NCBI RefSeq assembly: GCF_004342065.1
Contig: NZ_SLZU01000012.1
Span: forward strand, 88,946-152,945
From: Primorskyibacter sedentarius
Lineage (GTDB): Bacteria; Pseudomonadota; Alphaproteobacteria; Rhodobacterales; Rhodobacteraceae
Direction of reading: 5' to 3'
DNA: 64,000 nt
Shown here: in pieces, positions 35,746-45,065 of the stretch
Numbering within the stretch: position 1 is the stretch's first letter
Layout: every line of letters starts with the position of its first letter
Notes under the pieces: generated by a model
The model's input: only the letters and a program-made list of their open reading frames with translations
Told to the model about the DNA's origin: nothing
Databases searched by the model: none
Position numbers and translations under genes: made by a program

Positions 35746-36290
35746 GTGTCATCCTCCAGAACGTCAGGGCGCGCGTGCAGGGCATCGCGGACCTTCGTGG
35801 CCATGGTTTCGATTGAATAGGACGGATCGGCTTTGACCTTCAGATCAGCCAGCGCATAGATCGGCACCCGCGCCTTAAAGATCTTTTCCAGCGTTCCGCG
35901 CGGATCGGCAGAGCGCAGCAAGGGGCGGCTGTCCTTGTGCCGCACGCGTTGCCAGAGCAAGGGAAGATCGGCATCCAGCCAGACCGACACGCCGCGATCC
36001 GAAATCATCTTGCGGTTGGCGGGGTCCAGAAATGCCCCGCCCCCCGTGGACAGGATCCCGCTCTGGCTGCCCAGCAACCGTTCGATCACCTGGCTTTCCT
36101 TGCGCCGGAAAAACGGCTCGCCGTCACGCGCGAAAATCTCTGCAATCGTCATGTTGGCGGCCTTCTCGATTTCTTCGTCGGAATCGATGAAAGGCACGTG
36201 CAAAGACGCCGCCAGCGCCTTGCCAACCGCGGATTTTCCTGCCCCCATCATGCCCACCAGGACGACTGTCTTCTTCAGCTTCACTGTCAT
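35742..36290 (-). CDS. aroK: Shikimate kinase
   Basis: AroK (182 aa) phosphorylates shikimate. The P-loop 'GMMGAGKSAVGKALA' is near the N-terminus. The shikimate-binding aspartate is in 'PFIDSDEEIEKAA', then 'FFRRKESQVIERL' and 'GILSTGGGAFLDPANR', and the lid arginine region is 'RVRHKDSRPLLRS'. The start could be the ATG at 36290 (MTVKLKK) or one at 36320; neither has a clear ribosome site, and I prefer the shorter on family length. It is coupled to aroB. Confidence 0.92.
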   Translation of the reverse strand: MTVKLKKTVVLVGMMGAGKSAVGKALAASLHVPFIDSDEEIEKAANMTIAEIFARDGEPFFRRKESQVIERLLGSQSGILSTGGGAFLDPANRKMISDRGVSVWLDADLPLLWQRVRHKDSRPLLRSADPRGTLEKIFKARVPIYALADLKVKADPSYSIETMATKVRDALHARPDVLEDDT

Positions 36291-36415
36291 ATGTTGCGGT
36301 TTTCGGCCAACTGCCGCCATTTTTCAATCTGCGGGTCTGAATGACGTGATCTTGGGCAAAAGGCCAGTTATAAGTTCCTCAAAAGAAGCAGGCAGGCAGG
36401 CTAAAAGGGAATTCT

Positions 36416-36565
36416 ATGTGGCGCATTTTTAAGTGGCTATTCTATTTGCTCGTTCTGGGCGCCATCGCTTTGGTGGCATATGCCTATGTCGGGCCGTTCT
36501 TCGGCGCAGATTTTTCCGCACCGGCGAGCGAAGTTCGCGAACCGGTGACGTTGCATGCGCAATAG
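36416..36565 (+). CDS. Small single-helix membrane protein
   Basis: A 49-residue protein: 'MWRIFKWLFYLLVLGAIAL' begins a single membrane segment (about residues 5-29), followed by a short acidic tail. AAAGGGA lies 6 bases upstream of the ATG, a strong site. The end overlaps the start of the next gene by 11 bp, so the two are coupled. It is below the size usually annotated, but the RBS, coupling and composition support it. Function unknown; it may anchor or accompany the exported protein encoded next. Confidence 0.7.
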   Translation: MWRIFKWLFYLLVLGAIALVAYAYVGPFFGADFSAPASEVREPVTLHAQ

Positions 36566-38108
36566 CACGGCCGTCGTTCTTTTTACTGCGCTGATCGCGG
36601 GCGGGGCCTGGGCACAGGAACCGCTTTCCGCGATAGACTGGCTGGAGCTTAACTTGCCCTCGCCCGCAGCGCAGCAGGTGCCCCCTGAAAGGCGACAGCC
36701 GCAACGACAGAACGAACCGCCGGTCAGCGAATCCGCGCGCTCGCCCGAAGTGTCCGTGATGCCGCTTGACCAGACCAGCCTGGCTGCCGTCGGGTTACTG
36801 CCGCCCAATGTAACGGGGCTGCCGCGCACGATGTGGGTCGCCTCCAGCAGTGAAACGGTAGAGCAGCTGATCGCCGCGCAGCCCGATGACGGGTTGCCCG
36901 CGATCAATGCCCTGCTCTTCACCCTGCTTCTGGCCGAGGCTGATCCCCCCGCTGATGCAGGTGTCGGGGAATCGCTTCTTGCCGCGCGGGTGGACAAGCT
37001 GATGCAGATGGGCGCGGTGGAACCCGCGCTTTCGCTGATCGAACGCGCCGGGTCGGATACGCCCGCGCTCTTCAGCCTTTGGTTCGATCTGTCGCTGCTG
37101 ACCGGCCAGACCGGCCCCGCCTGCGCCAAGCTCGCAGGTGCGCCGCATTTGGCACCGGGATATAGTGCGCGTGTCTTCTGTGCCGCGCGGGACAGCGACT
37201 GGGACGCCGCGATGACCACATTGGGCACCGCGCACGCGCTGGGTGCGATCACGCCGCGTGAATTCGCCCTGCTGGAACGGTTTCTTGATCCCGAACTTGC
37301 CGAGGAGCTGCCCCCGCTTGTGCCGCCCGTGCGGCCCACCCCGTTGGAGTTTCGCCTGTTCGAGGCTTTGGGCGAGCCCTTGCCCACAGCCACCCTGCCC
37401 CGGCCCTTCGCCACCGTGAACCTCAATGGCGATGCCGGCTGGAAGGCGCAGCTTGAAGCCGCTGAAAGGCTGGCGCGTGTCGGGGCAATCTCGGAAAACC
37501 GGATGCTGGGGATCTATACCGAGCGGTTGCGCGCGGCCTCGGGTGGGATCTGGGACCGGGTCGAGGGCTTGCAACGGTTTGACACGGCGCTCGCCTCCGG
37601 CGATCCGCAGGCCATCTCTGCGGCGCTAGAACGGGTCTGGCCATTGATGCACACGGCTCAGCTCAGCGTGCCGTTCTCGCGGCTTTACGGCGGTCGGCTG
37701 ATGGAATATCCGCTGACGGGCCGCGCGGCAGATCTGGCTGCGCGCGCTGCCCTTTTGTCCACGGATTATGAATTGATGGCCGCCAAGCTGCCCGATGACA
37801 GCCCGCTTGCCTTTGCTGCCGCCATCGCCCGGGGCGAAACGGCCGAGCCGCCGGATCGGGACGGGCTGTCGCGGGCCATTGCCCATGCCTTCGCGCCCGA
37901 TGCCAAACCGCCCGAAGCGCTTGCCGAACAGCTTGCGGACAATCGTCTCGGAGAGGTCCTGCTGCGCAGCACGGCGCTGATGCGGCAAGGCATGCGCGGC
38001 GATCCCAGCGATATCGCCGATGCTTTGACGGTCCTGCGGACGGTCGGGCTGGAGGATGTCGCCCGCCGCGCGGCGCTGCAACTCTTGCTGACCGGAACAG
38101 GCACCTGA
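36555..38108 (+). CDS. Hypothetical large exported protein upstream of xerD
   Basis: A 517-residue protein with a signal peptide ('VVLFTALIAGGAWAQ'). After a Pro/Gln/Arg-rich stretch (residues 40-70) it is almost wholly alpha-helical and Ala/Leu-rich, resembling a chain of helical repeats, perhaps TPR-like, though I see no clear consensus. It is translated together with the small membrane protein (11-bp overlap) and abuts xerD, whose ATG overlaps its stop by one base. Its conserved-looking place beside xerD, aroK and aroB suggests a housekeeping role, unknown. Confidence 0.7.
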   Translation: MRNSTAVVLFTALIAGGAWAQEPLSAIDWLELNLPSPAAQQVPPERRQPQRQNEPPVSESARSPEVSVMPLDQTSLAAVGLLPPNVTGLPRTMWVASSSETVEQLIAAQPDDGLPAINALLFTLLLAEADPPADAGVGESLLAARVDKLMQMGAVEPALSLIERAGSDTPALFSLWFDLSLLTGQTGPACAKLAGAPHLAPGYSARVFCAARDSDWDAAMTTLGTAHALGAITPREFALLERFLDPELAEELPPLVPPVRPTPLEFRLFEALGEPLPTATLPRPFATVNLNGDAGWKAQLEAAERLARVGAISENRMLGIYTERLRAASGGIWDRVEGLQRFDTALASGDPQAISAALERVWPLMHTAQLSVPFSRLYGGRLMEYPLTGRAADLAARAALLSTDYELMAAKLPDDSPLAFAAAIARGETAEPPDRDGLSRAIAHAFAPDAKPPEALAEQLADNRLGEVLLRSTALMRQGMRGDPSDIADALTVLRTVGLEDVARRAALQLLLTGTGT

Positions 38109-39079
38109 TGGCTGAACGCAACTGGATTTCCGCATTCCTCGAAGCGCAGGCTGCCGAACGCGGGGCCGCGCAAAACACGCTTCTGGCCTATGCCCGCGAC
38201 CTGGGCGATTTCTTCGACTGGCTGACAAATGCGGGTGGTTCGCTCGCCTCTGCCATGCGCGACGAGGTCGAGGCCTACCTGACACATTGCGATGCGCAGG
38301 GGCTGGCCAAATCCACCCGCGCGCGGCGCCTGTCGGCAATCAAGCAGCTTTACCGGTTCACCTACGAGGAAGGCTGGCGGACAGACAACCCGGCGCTTCA
38401 GATCAGCGGTCCGGGGCGCGATGCCCGCCTGCCCAAGACGCTGAGCCACGAAGAGGTCGACCGCCTTCTGGAGGCCGCGCAAAACCACGGGCGCAACCGG
38501 AACGAACAGCTGCGCAATGCCTGCCTGATGCAACTGCTTTACGCCACGGGCATGCGCGTGTCAGAGCTGGTATCCCTGCCTGTCGCGGCCGCACGCGGCA
38601 ATCCGCATATGCTGCTGATCCGCGGCAAGGGCGGTAAAGAGCGCATGGTGCCGCTCTCGCCCCCGGCACGGATTGCCCTGGCCCAATGGCTGGAAGTTCT
38701 GGACATCCAACAGGATGCAGCACGCGCCCAACGCAAACCGGTTTCGACCTATCTCTTTCCGTCGCACAGCAAGGCAGGGCACCTGACGCGGCATGCGTTC
38801 TACATCATGCTCAAGGATATCGCTGTCGAAGGCGGCGTCTCCCCCGCCAAGGTCACCCCCCATACGCTGCGCCACGCCTTTGCAACGCATCTTCTTGCCG
38901 GAGGCGCGGATTTGCGGGTGATCCAGACGCTTCTGGGCCATGCCGACGTGTCGACGACAGAGATATACACGCATGTCCTGGAAGACCGCCTGCGTGATCT
39001 TGTACTGGATCATCACCCGCTGGCACAGACGGATGTGGCCGACAGGAAGGCTGGCGGCTTAACCTCCGATACGGACTGA
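38108..39079 (+). CDS. xerD: Tyrosine recombinase XerD
   Basis: A 323-residue tyrosine recombinase that with XerC resolves chromosome dimers at dif. The N-terminal SAM-like domain includes 'NTLLAYARDLGDFFDWL'. All catalytic residues are visible: Arg in 'ATGMRVSELVSLP', Lys in 'RGKGGKERMVPL', His-x-x-Arg in 'HTLRHAFATHLLAGGA', His in 'LLGHADVSTTEIYTH' and the Tyr in the same segment. The neighbourhood (aroK, aroB, CorC) matches alphaproteobacterial xerD; XerC cannot be fully excluded from sequence alone. Confidence 0.88.
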   Translation: MAERNWISAFLEAQAAERGAAQNTLLAYARDLGDFFDWLTNAGGSLASAMRDEVEAYLTHCDAQGLAKSTRARRLSAIKQLYRFTYEEGWRTDNPALQISGPGRDARLPKTLSHEEVDRLLEAAQNHGRNRNEQLRNACLMQLLYATGMRVSELVSLPVAAARGNPHMLLIRGKGGKERMVPLSPPARIALAQWLEVLDIQQDAARAQRKPVSTYLFPSHSKAGHLTRHAFYIMLKDIAVEGGVSPAKVTPHTLRHAFATHLLAGGADLRVIQTLLGHADVSTTEIYTHVLEDRLRDLVLDHHPLAQTDVADRKAGGLTSDTD

Positions 39080-39204
39080 AAGCCCCCCGACGATGGGCGG
39101 ATTTGCGCAGCGGCAGGTGTTTTGCACCCCCTTGCGCGCCCAGTCCTCTTGATTGACTGCCAGCGCGGTCCCATAACCGGGATGAGAACAACCAAGGGCG
39201 CCCA

Positions 39205-40518
39205 ATGGACTCCTCGACGATATCGACCTTCGACACTGCTTTCTGGACCACGGCAGGGGCAATCGTGTTCCTGCTGGTGCTGTCCGCCTTCTTCTCGGGC
39301 AGCGAAACCGCGCTGACTGCGGCCTCTCGGGGCAAGCTGCGCGCCCAAGCCGACAAGGGATCAAGCGGTGCCGCAGGTGCGCTGACCATCACCGAGGATA
39401 ACGAGCGGCTGATCGGGTCTGTCCTGCTGGGCAACAACCTTGTGAACATCCTCGCCACGTCTCTGGCAACGGCGCTGTTCACGCGGGCCTTTGGCGAATC
39501 CGGGGTGGCCCTTGCGACGCTGGTCATGACGCTTCTGGTGCTGATCTTTGCCGAGGTGCTGCCCAAGACCTATGCCATCACCAATGCGGAAACGGCGGCG
39601 GCGCGCGTGGCGCCGATCATACGTCTGGTTATCCTCGTCTTCTCGCCCGTGGTGGCGGCAGTGCGGTGGCTGGTGCGCGGCGTTCTGCGCGTCTTCGGTG
39701 TGAAGACCGACCCCGACAGCCATATCCTTGCAGTCCGCGAAGAAATCGCCGGGGCGCTCAACCTTGGCCATTCCGAAGGCGTGGTAGAGAAGGAAGACCG
39801 TGACCGTATCCTTGGCGCGCTCGATCTTGGCGATCGCACGGTCGAGGAGATCATGCTCCACCGGTCGGGGATCGAGATGATCGATGCCGACAACGACCCG
39901 CGCCAGATCCTGGAGCAATGCCTGGAAAGCAGCCACACCCGCCTGCCCGTCTACCGCGAAGAGCCCGAGAACATCATCGGAGTCGTGCACGCCAAGGACC
40001 TTCTGCGCGCCATGTACAAACTGATCGCCACGCAGGAAGCCGAAGGTGCCAAGGCGCTGGAAGCGTTCAAGATTACTGATGTGGCGATGAAACCGTATTT
40101 CGTGCCCGACACTACCAGCCTGGACGAACAGATGCGCCAGTTCCTGCGGCGGCGCACGCATTTCGCGCTGGTCGTGGATGAATACGGCTCGCTTGAAGGG
40201 CTGATCACGCTGGAAGATATCCTCGAAGAAATCGTGGGTGAGATCACCGATGAGTTCGATCCGGATGCCGATCACCCGGTGCACCGCGCCGATGACGGGC
40301 ATTATTGGGTGGACGGAGCGATGACGATACGCGACCTCAACCGCGCGACCGACTGGACTCTGCCCGATGAAGAGGCCAACACCGTTGCGGGCCTCGTCAT
40401 TCACGAGGCGCAGATGATCCCCAATATCGGACAGGTCTTCAGCTTTCACGGCTTCCGATTCGAGGTGACGGGCCGCGAAGGAAACCGCGTGACCGGGCTG
40501 AAGATCCGGCCCCTTTGA
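39205..40518 (+). CDS. CNNM/CorC-type CBS-domain membrane protein
   Basis: A 437-residue protein with a DUF21 membrane domain (about residues 12-195, 'LSAFFSGSETALTAASRGKLR'), two CBS motifs ('VEEIMLHRSGIEMIDAD' and 'FKITDVAMKPYFVPDTTSLDEQMRQFL') and a C-terminal CorC/HlyC domain ('GLKIRP'). Homologues export or sense magnesium and cobalt. 'EYGSLEGLITLEDILEEIVGEI' is the typical end of the CBS pair. It follows xerD by 125 bp. Confidence 0.92.
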   Translation: MDSSTISTFDTAFWTTAGAIVFLLVLSAFFSGSETALTAASRGKLRAQADKGSSGAAGALTITEDNERLIGSVLLGNNLVNILATSLATALFTRAFGESGVALATLVMTLLVLIFAEVLPKTYAITNAETAAARVAPIIRLVILVFSPVVAAVRWLVRGVLRVFGVKTDPDSHILAVREEIAGALNLGHSEGVVEKEDRDRILGALDLGDRTVEEIMLHRSGIEMIDADNDPRQILEQCLESSHTRLPVYREEPENIIGVVHAKDLLRAMYKLIATQEAEGAKALEAFKITDVAMKPYFVPDTTSLDEQMRQFLRRRTHFALVVDEYGSLEGLITLEDILEEIVGEITDEFDPDADHPVHRADDGHYWVDGAMTIRDLNRATDWTLPDEEANTVAGLVIHEAQMIPNIGQVFSFHGFRFEVTGREGNRVTGLKIRPL

Positions 40519-40537
40519 CGGCACTTTGCTGATGTCC

Positions 40538-41797
40538 TCAGGCGTCGGCCTTCGCGGCGCGTAACCGTTCCAGATCCGCCGGAAAGCTGATCGCCGCCTC
40601 GGCACGTTCCGCACATTGCCTTGCGGCCTTGCGGGCCTCTTCCGCCAGATCGGGGGCCGCATGGATCATGACACGGGACAGCGCATTCTGGATGGCAAGC
40701 TGCACCTCTACCGCATCGCCGGCATAGCGACAGATCGGATCGAAACTGGCGTTCAGAAGCTCTGACAGGTCAACCGGCGGCAGGTAGAGGCGGTCAAATG
40801 TCGGCTTGGCCGCGGATTGTTCTTGCGGGGCGGCCAAAGTCACCAAATGGCCCAGACGGTAGATCACGTCGATGGCCGTGCCGGGATCATTCACGCCCGG
40901 CGACAGTGCACGGGTCGCGATTTCAGCCATCACAGCAAGCCCAAAGACCGGGTCCTGCTCAAAGCTGCGCAGGTCGGCAATGGCCACGCCCGCGTTGATC
41001 TTCGACGCCAGATCATCCTCCAGCGCACCGTTGGGCGTCGCGACGAAACCCAGCAGATCGTCCTTGTGCAGGTAGCGCCCGACGGATGTCACGATAAATA
41101 TCCGAAGATCGTTTTTCTCGGCAATCTCTTGCAAGGATTGCTCGAATATCTGCTGAACGTACCCATGTTGCGACGCTCGGAAAGGCAGCGCCCCGTCAGG
41201 TATCTGAGTGGCGGGATCAGTCAATGGATGCGCGCCCTTGCTGGGATGTTCGGCAATCCGGCGCAACGCCTCGCTGGTGCGGTTTTCGATCTGCGCGGCA
41301 GTGGAAGGCAGGCTTCCCAGCCCTTCCAGATGCACGATCCAGCGGATGAAGGAGATGATGATCAGTGCCACCACGATCAGCGTCATTCCGAACAGCACAA
41401 CAATGTCGCGCTGGTCGAACACATCGGCTGCACGCAGGATGATTGCCACCAGCGCGAACAGGTAGGCGCCCAGGAAATTTGCCAGCACCGACTGCGTGAT
41501 CGTATCTTCGCGCAAGATCAGATGGCTGCGCGGTGTCCACTGGCTGGAGGCGCGCTGCAACCCCATCAGCATGATGGTCAGCGAAAATGTCGTCACCGCC
41601 AGCATGGACGAGGCGATGATGCTGAGGATCGGATCGACCGCTTTGGCCCCGATCCGTTCGCCCAACCAGTCCGGCACGATGGGAGAGACGAATTTCGCCA
41701 CAGCCAGCGCCACAAGGTTGAGAACCGCAAACAGGATGACCCGGACAGGAAGCCGCCGGGAGATCTGCCGCCCGCGGCGCAGGATTGTGCTTAGCAT
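40538..41797 (-). CDS. DUF2254-family membrane protein
   Basis: A 419-residue inner-membrane protein of unknown function. About four helices occupy the first 150 residues ('VILFAVLNLVALAVAKFV', 'SMLAVTTFSLTIMLMGL', 'FLGAYLFALVAIILRA', 'VVLFGMTLIVVALIIISFI'). A cytosolic region follows with 'VTSVGRYLHKDDLLG' and 'ALSPGVNDPGTAIDVIYRLG', conserved in DUF2254. The start at 41797 has AAAGGG upstream. The open frame continues for 233 upstream codons, but these are antisense to the flavoprotein gene and are not included. Confidence 0.85.
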   Translation of the reverse strand: MLSTILRRGRQISRRLPVRVILFAVLNLVALAVAKFVSPIVPDWLGERIGAKAVDPILSIIASSMLAVTTFSLTIMLMGLQRASSQWTPRSHLILREDTITQSVLANFLGAYLFALVAIILRAADVFDQRDIVVLFGMTLIVVALIIISFIRWIVHLEGLGSLPSTAAQIENRTSEALRRIAEHPSKGAHPLTDPATQIPDGALPFRASQHGYVQQIFEQSLQEIAEKNDLRIFIVTSVGRYLHKDDLLGFVATPNGALEDDLASKINAGVAIADLRSFEQDPVFGLAVMAEIATRALSPGVNDPGTAIDVIYRLGHLVTLAAPQEQSAAKPTFDRLYLPPVDLSELLNASFDPICRYAGDAVEVQLAIQNALSRVMIHAAPDLAEEARKAARQCAERAEAAISFPADLERLRAAKADA

Positions 41798-41902
41798 TCT
41801 GACCCTTTCCCGACGCTGCCGGACCGCCCTTTGTCGCGTTTCGGCTTGCCAGCGCCCGTTGCCCCGCCGACACTCGCACCGAACTACATAGCGGAGCAAC
41901 TG

Positions 41903-44311
41903 ATGAAAACCACAACCCGGGTCGTCGTTATCGGGGGCGGCGTCGTTGGCTGCTCTGTTCTGTATCACCTGACCAAGCTGGGCTGGTCGGATGTCATGCT
42001 GCTGGAACGGTCGGAATTGACCAGCGGCAGTACATGGCACGCGGCGGGCGGGTTTCACACGCTGAACGGCGATACCAACATGGCCGCGCTTCAGGGCTAC
42101 ACCATCCATCTGTATAAAGAGTTGGAAGAGATCACCGGCATGTCCTGCGGGTTGCACCATGTTGGCGGGCTGACGCTGGCGGACAATTCCGACAGGTTCG
42201 ACATGCTGCTCGCCGAGCGCGCCAAGCACCGCTACATGGGGCTGGAGACAGAGGTCGTGGGCCCCGAAGAGATCGCCAGGATTGCGCCCATCGTCAACCT
42301 CGATGGCATTCGTGGCGCGCTTTATGACCCGCTTGACGGGCATCTTGATCCCTCCGGCACCACCCATGCCTATGCCAGGGCGGCCCGGATGGGCGGTGCC
42401 ACGATCGAAACGCATTGCATGGTGAAGCAAACCAATCAGCGGCCGGATGGAACCTGGGACGTCGTGACGGACAAGGGCACTGTGCATGCAGAACATGTGG
42501 TCAACGCGGGCGGCCTTTGGGCCCGCGAGGTTGGCGCCATGGCGGGTGTCAATTTCCCGCTACATCCAATGGAACACCAATATCTTGTCACCGATGACCT
42601 GCCCGAGATCTACGAGCGCGGCACCGAGCATCCGCATGTCATCGATCCCGGCGGCGAAAGCTATCTGCGTCAGGAAGGTCGCGGGCTGTGTATCGGGTTC
42701 TATGAACAGCCCTGCCGACCCTGGGCCGTGGATGGCACGCCTTGGGATTTCGGGCATGAACTCTTGCCAGATGACTTTGACAAGATCGGCGACAGCATTG
42801 AATTTGCTTACAAACGTTTCCCCATTCTGGAACGCGCCGGGGTCAAGACCGTGATCCACGGCCCCTTCACATTCGCGCCCGATGGCAACCCAATGGTGGG
42901 GCCTGTTCCGGGCATGCGCAATTACTGGTCCGCCTGCGGTGTCATGGCGGGCTTCAGCCAGGGCGGTGGCGTCGGGCTGACGCTGGCGCAATGGATGATC
43001 GAAGGCGAGGCAGAGCGCGATGTCAGCGCGCTGGATGTCGCGCGCTTTGGCGACTGGATCACCCCCGGCTACACCCGTCCGAAAGTGATCGAGAATTACC
43101 GCACCCGCTTCTCCGTCAGCTACCCGAACGAGGAACTGCCAGCTGCACGCCCGAACCGAACGACGCCGATCTACGACATTTTTGACAATATGGGCGCGGT
43201 TTGGGGCCAGCAATACGGGCTGGAGGTGGTGAACTATTTTGCCACCGAAGGGGAGCCGCGCTATGAGACGCCCTCTTTCCGCCGCTCCAACGCCTTTGAC
43301 GCCACCGCACGCGAGGTGAAGTCCGTACGCGAAGGTGTTGGAATTAATGAGGTTCACAACTTCGGCAAGTACATGGTCACCGGCGCGGGCGCGCGCGGAT
43401 GGCTGGACTGGATCATGGCGGGTCGCATCCCCAAGCAAGGTCGCGTATCCCTGACCCCGATGCTGGCGCCGTCTGGCCGGTTGATTGGTGATTTCACCAT
43501 CTCTTGCCTCGGGCCGGAGCGGTTTCAGTTGACTGCCAGCTATGGCGCGCAGGCCTACCACATGCGCTGGTTCCAGCAACATCAGGAAGCTGATGTAACT
43601 GTCGAGAATATATCAGATAAACTCACCGGATTTCAGATCGCAGGACCAAGGGCGCGAGAGGTTCTTGCCGCCTGCACGCGCGACGATGTCGCATCCATGC
43701 GCTTCATGGATGTGCGCGAGATGACCGTGGGTATGAGCACGGTACGCGTGCAGCGTCTCTCCTACACTGGTGATCTGGGCTACGAGATCTACTGTGACCC
43801 GATGGACCAGCGCCAGCTTTGGAATGTCCTTTGGGACGCCGGAAAGCCACATGGGATGCGCCCCTTCGGGATGCGCGCGATGATGAGCCTTCGGCTGGAC
43901 CGTTTCTTTGGTGCCTGGCTGCGGGAATTCTCGCCCGACTACACCGCAGCCGAGACCGGGTTGGATCGCCTTATAGACTTCTCGAAAGATGTTGATTTTA
44001 TAGGAAAACCTGCCGCGATTGAGGAGCAGAAAACGCCGCCGAAACGCCAGCTGGTAGCGTTTTTTGTCGAAGCGGAGGACGCCGATGTTCAAGCCTACGA
44101 GCCCGTCTGGATCGACGGCAAGGTCGAGGGTTTCTGTACGTCCGGCGGCTATTCGCATCACCTTGGTCAGTCCGTTGCGCTGGCATTGATCCCGCGTGGC
44201 CGGGTGGTTGACGGGCTGGAGGCCGAGATTGAGATCTTGGGAAAACGGTGCCCGGCCCGATTGGTCACGCAGTCGCCCTTCGATCCCGAAGGGGTGCGGA
44301 TGCGCGGATGA
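41903..44311 (+). CDS. Dimethylglycine/sarcosine-dehydrogenase-like flavoprotein with GcvT domain
   Basis: An 802-residue cytosolic enzyme in two parts. The N-terminal D-amino-acid-oxidase-type FAD domain has 'GGGVVG' at residues 11-16. 'SGSTWHAAGGFH' contains the histidine (about residue 46) to which FAD is covalently bound in dimethylglycine and sarcosine dehydrogenases. The C-terminal half is a GcvT-type tetrahydrofolate domain ('YTGDLGYEIYCD', 'RLDRFFGAWLREFSPDYTAAETGLDRLI'). It should demethylate an N-methyl amine and pass the carbon to folate. This fits glycine-betaine catabolism common in marine bacteria; the exact substrate is inferred. Start at 41903 has GGAG upstream. Confidence 0.88.
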   Translation: MKTTTRVVVIGGGVVGCSVLYHLTKLGWSDVMLLERSELTSGSTWHAAGGFHTLNGDTNMAALQGYTIHLYKELEEITGMSCGLHHVGGLTLADNSDRFDMLLAERAKHRYMGLETEVVGPEEIARIAPIVNLDGIRGALYDPLDGHLDPSGTTHAYARAARMGGATIETHCMVKQTNQRPDGTWDVVTDKGTVHAEHVVNAGGLWAREVGAMAGVNFPLHPMEHQYLVTDDLPEIYERGTEHPHVIDPGGESYLRQEGRGLCIGFYEQPCRPWAVDGTPWDFGHELLPDDFDKIGDSIEFAYKRFPILERAGVKTVIHGPFTFAPDGNPMVGPVPGMRNYWSACGVMAGFSQGGGVGLTLAQWMIEGEAERDVSALDVARFGDWITPGYTRPKVIENYRTRFSVSYPNEELPAARPNRTTPIYDIFDNMGAVWGQQYGLEVVNYFATEGEPRYETPSFRRSNAFDATAREVKSVREGVGINEVHNFGKYMVTGAGARGWLDWIMAGRIPKQGRVSLTPMLAPSGRLIGDFTISCLGPERFQLTASYGAQAYHMRWFQQHQEADVTVENISDKLTGFQIAGPRAREVLAACTRDDVASMRFMDVREMTVGMSTVRVQRLSYTGDLGYEIYCDPMDQRQLWNVLWDAGKPHGMRPFGMRAMMSLRLDRFFGAWLREFSPDYTAAETGLDRLIDFSKDVDFIGKPAAIEEQKTPPKRQLVAFFVEAEDADVQAYEPVWIDGKVEGFCTSGGYSHHLGQSVALALIPRGRVVDGLEAEIEILGKRCPARLVTQSPFDPEGVRMRG

Positions 44312-44895
44312 CTGTCGCCATCATCTTGCCCGCCGCCGGTGCCAGCAGCAGAATGCGCGGCGCTGACAAGCTCTTGCAGGTGGTCGATGGACAGCCCCTG
44401 CTGGCGCTGATGGCGGCGCGCGCCTGCGCTGCGTCCAAAACTGTTCTGGTGACCCTGCCATCGGCCAGTCATCCACGCGCGGGCGCGTTAAGCGGGCTGC
44501 CCATCAAGGTCGTGACCGTACCAGATGCGGCAGAGGGCATGGCAGCATCCTTGCGCGAAGCAGCCTTGGCCTTGCCAGATACCGTTGACGGTGTAATGGT
44601 CCTGCCCGCCGACATGCCGGACATCACAGAAGTTGAAATATCGCATCTGATCAACGCCTTCGAGTCCGACCCGAATGCAATAGTTCAAGGGGCATCCGCC
44701 GGCAAACCGGGTCACCCCGTCCTTTTTCCAATTGATTGCGTGGCGCAATTCTCTCGGCTGAGCGGGGACCGTGGTGCGCGCGCCATTCTCAAGGAGATGG
44801 CGCACCGCGTTCACCTTGTCGATCTTCCCGGACGCGCGGCCCTTGCAGATCTGGATACTCCGGAAGACTGGGAAGAGTGGCGCGCAAGCCGTTGA
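44308..44895 (+). CDS. MocA-like molybdenum cofactor cytidylyltransferase/nucleotidyltransferase
   Basis: A 195-residue nucleotidyltransferase of the MobA/MocA fold. 'ILPAAGASSRMRGADKLLQVVDGQPLL' carries the nucleotide-binding signature, and 'VMVLPADMPDITEVEISHLI' the metal-binding aspartate. 'GKPGHPVLFP' and 'LSGDRGARAILKEM' match MocA, which makes molybdopterin cytosine dinucleotide. It overlaps the flavoprotein gene by 4 bp (ATGA), an odd pairing because MocA normally lies beside xanthine-dehydrogenase-type molybdoenzymes. Another nucleotidyltransferase role is possible. Confidence 0.8.
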   Translation: MTVAIILPAAGASSRMRGADKLLQVVDGQPLLALMAARACAASKTVLVTLPSASHPRAGALSGLPIKVVTVPDAAEGMAASLREAALALPDTVDGVMVLPADMPDITEVEISHLINAFESDPNAIVQGASAGKPGHPVLFPIDCVAQFSRLSGDRGARAILKEMAHRVHLVDLPGRAALADLDTPEDWEEWRASR

Positions 44896-44939
44896 TATAA
44901 TTCATACTCCGTCTGACGTTATCGCCTGAAGAGCGTCAG

Positions 44940-45065
44940 ATGGCGGAGCAGGTCAATGTTTCAAAAGCCAAAAGGATCGCAGCCATCTATGATGCGCTGC
45001 GATTGAGCAAATTGCCTTCTACGGTGGGCATCCAGCGCAAGCGCAACAATCTTCAGGACGCGTAA
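44940..45065 (+). CDS. Possible 41-residue ORF or gene remnant
   Basis: The frame reads [19 protein letters not shown] then [16 protein letters not shown] and NNLQDA. It overlaps the 3' end of glpK by 13 bp. The frame stays open upstream ('ILRLTLSPEERQ') to a stop at 44896, so this may be a decayed fragment. An inverted repeat (TCTGACG at 44912, CGTCAGA at 44934) ends at the ATG. No domain recognised. Confidence 0.3.
   Translation: MAEQVNVSKAKRIAAIYDALRLSKLPSTVGIQRKRNNLQDA

Noticed and set aside
41798..42496. N-terminal 233-codon extension of the DUF2254 gene
   Set aside because: It is antisense to the start of the flavoprotein gene, and a good ribosome site supports the ATG at 41797.
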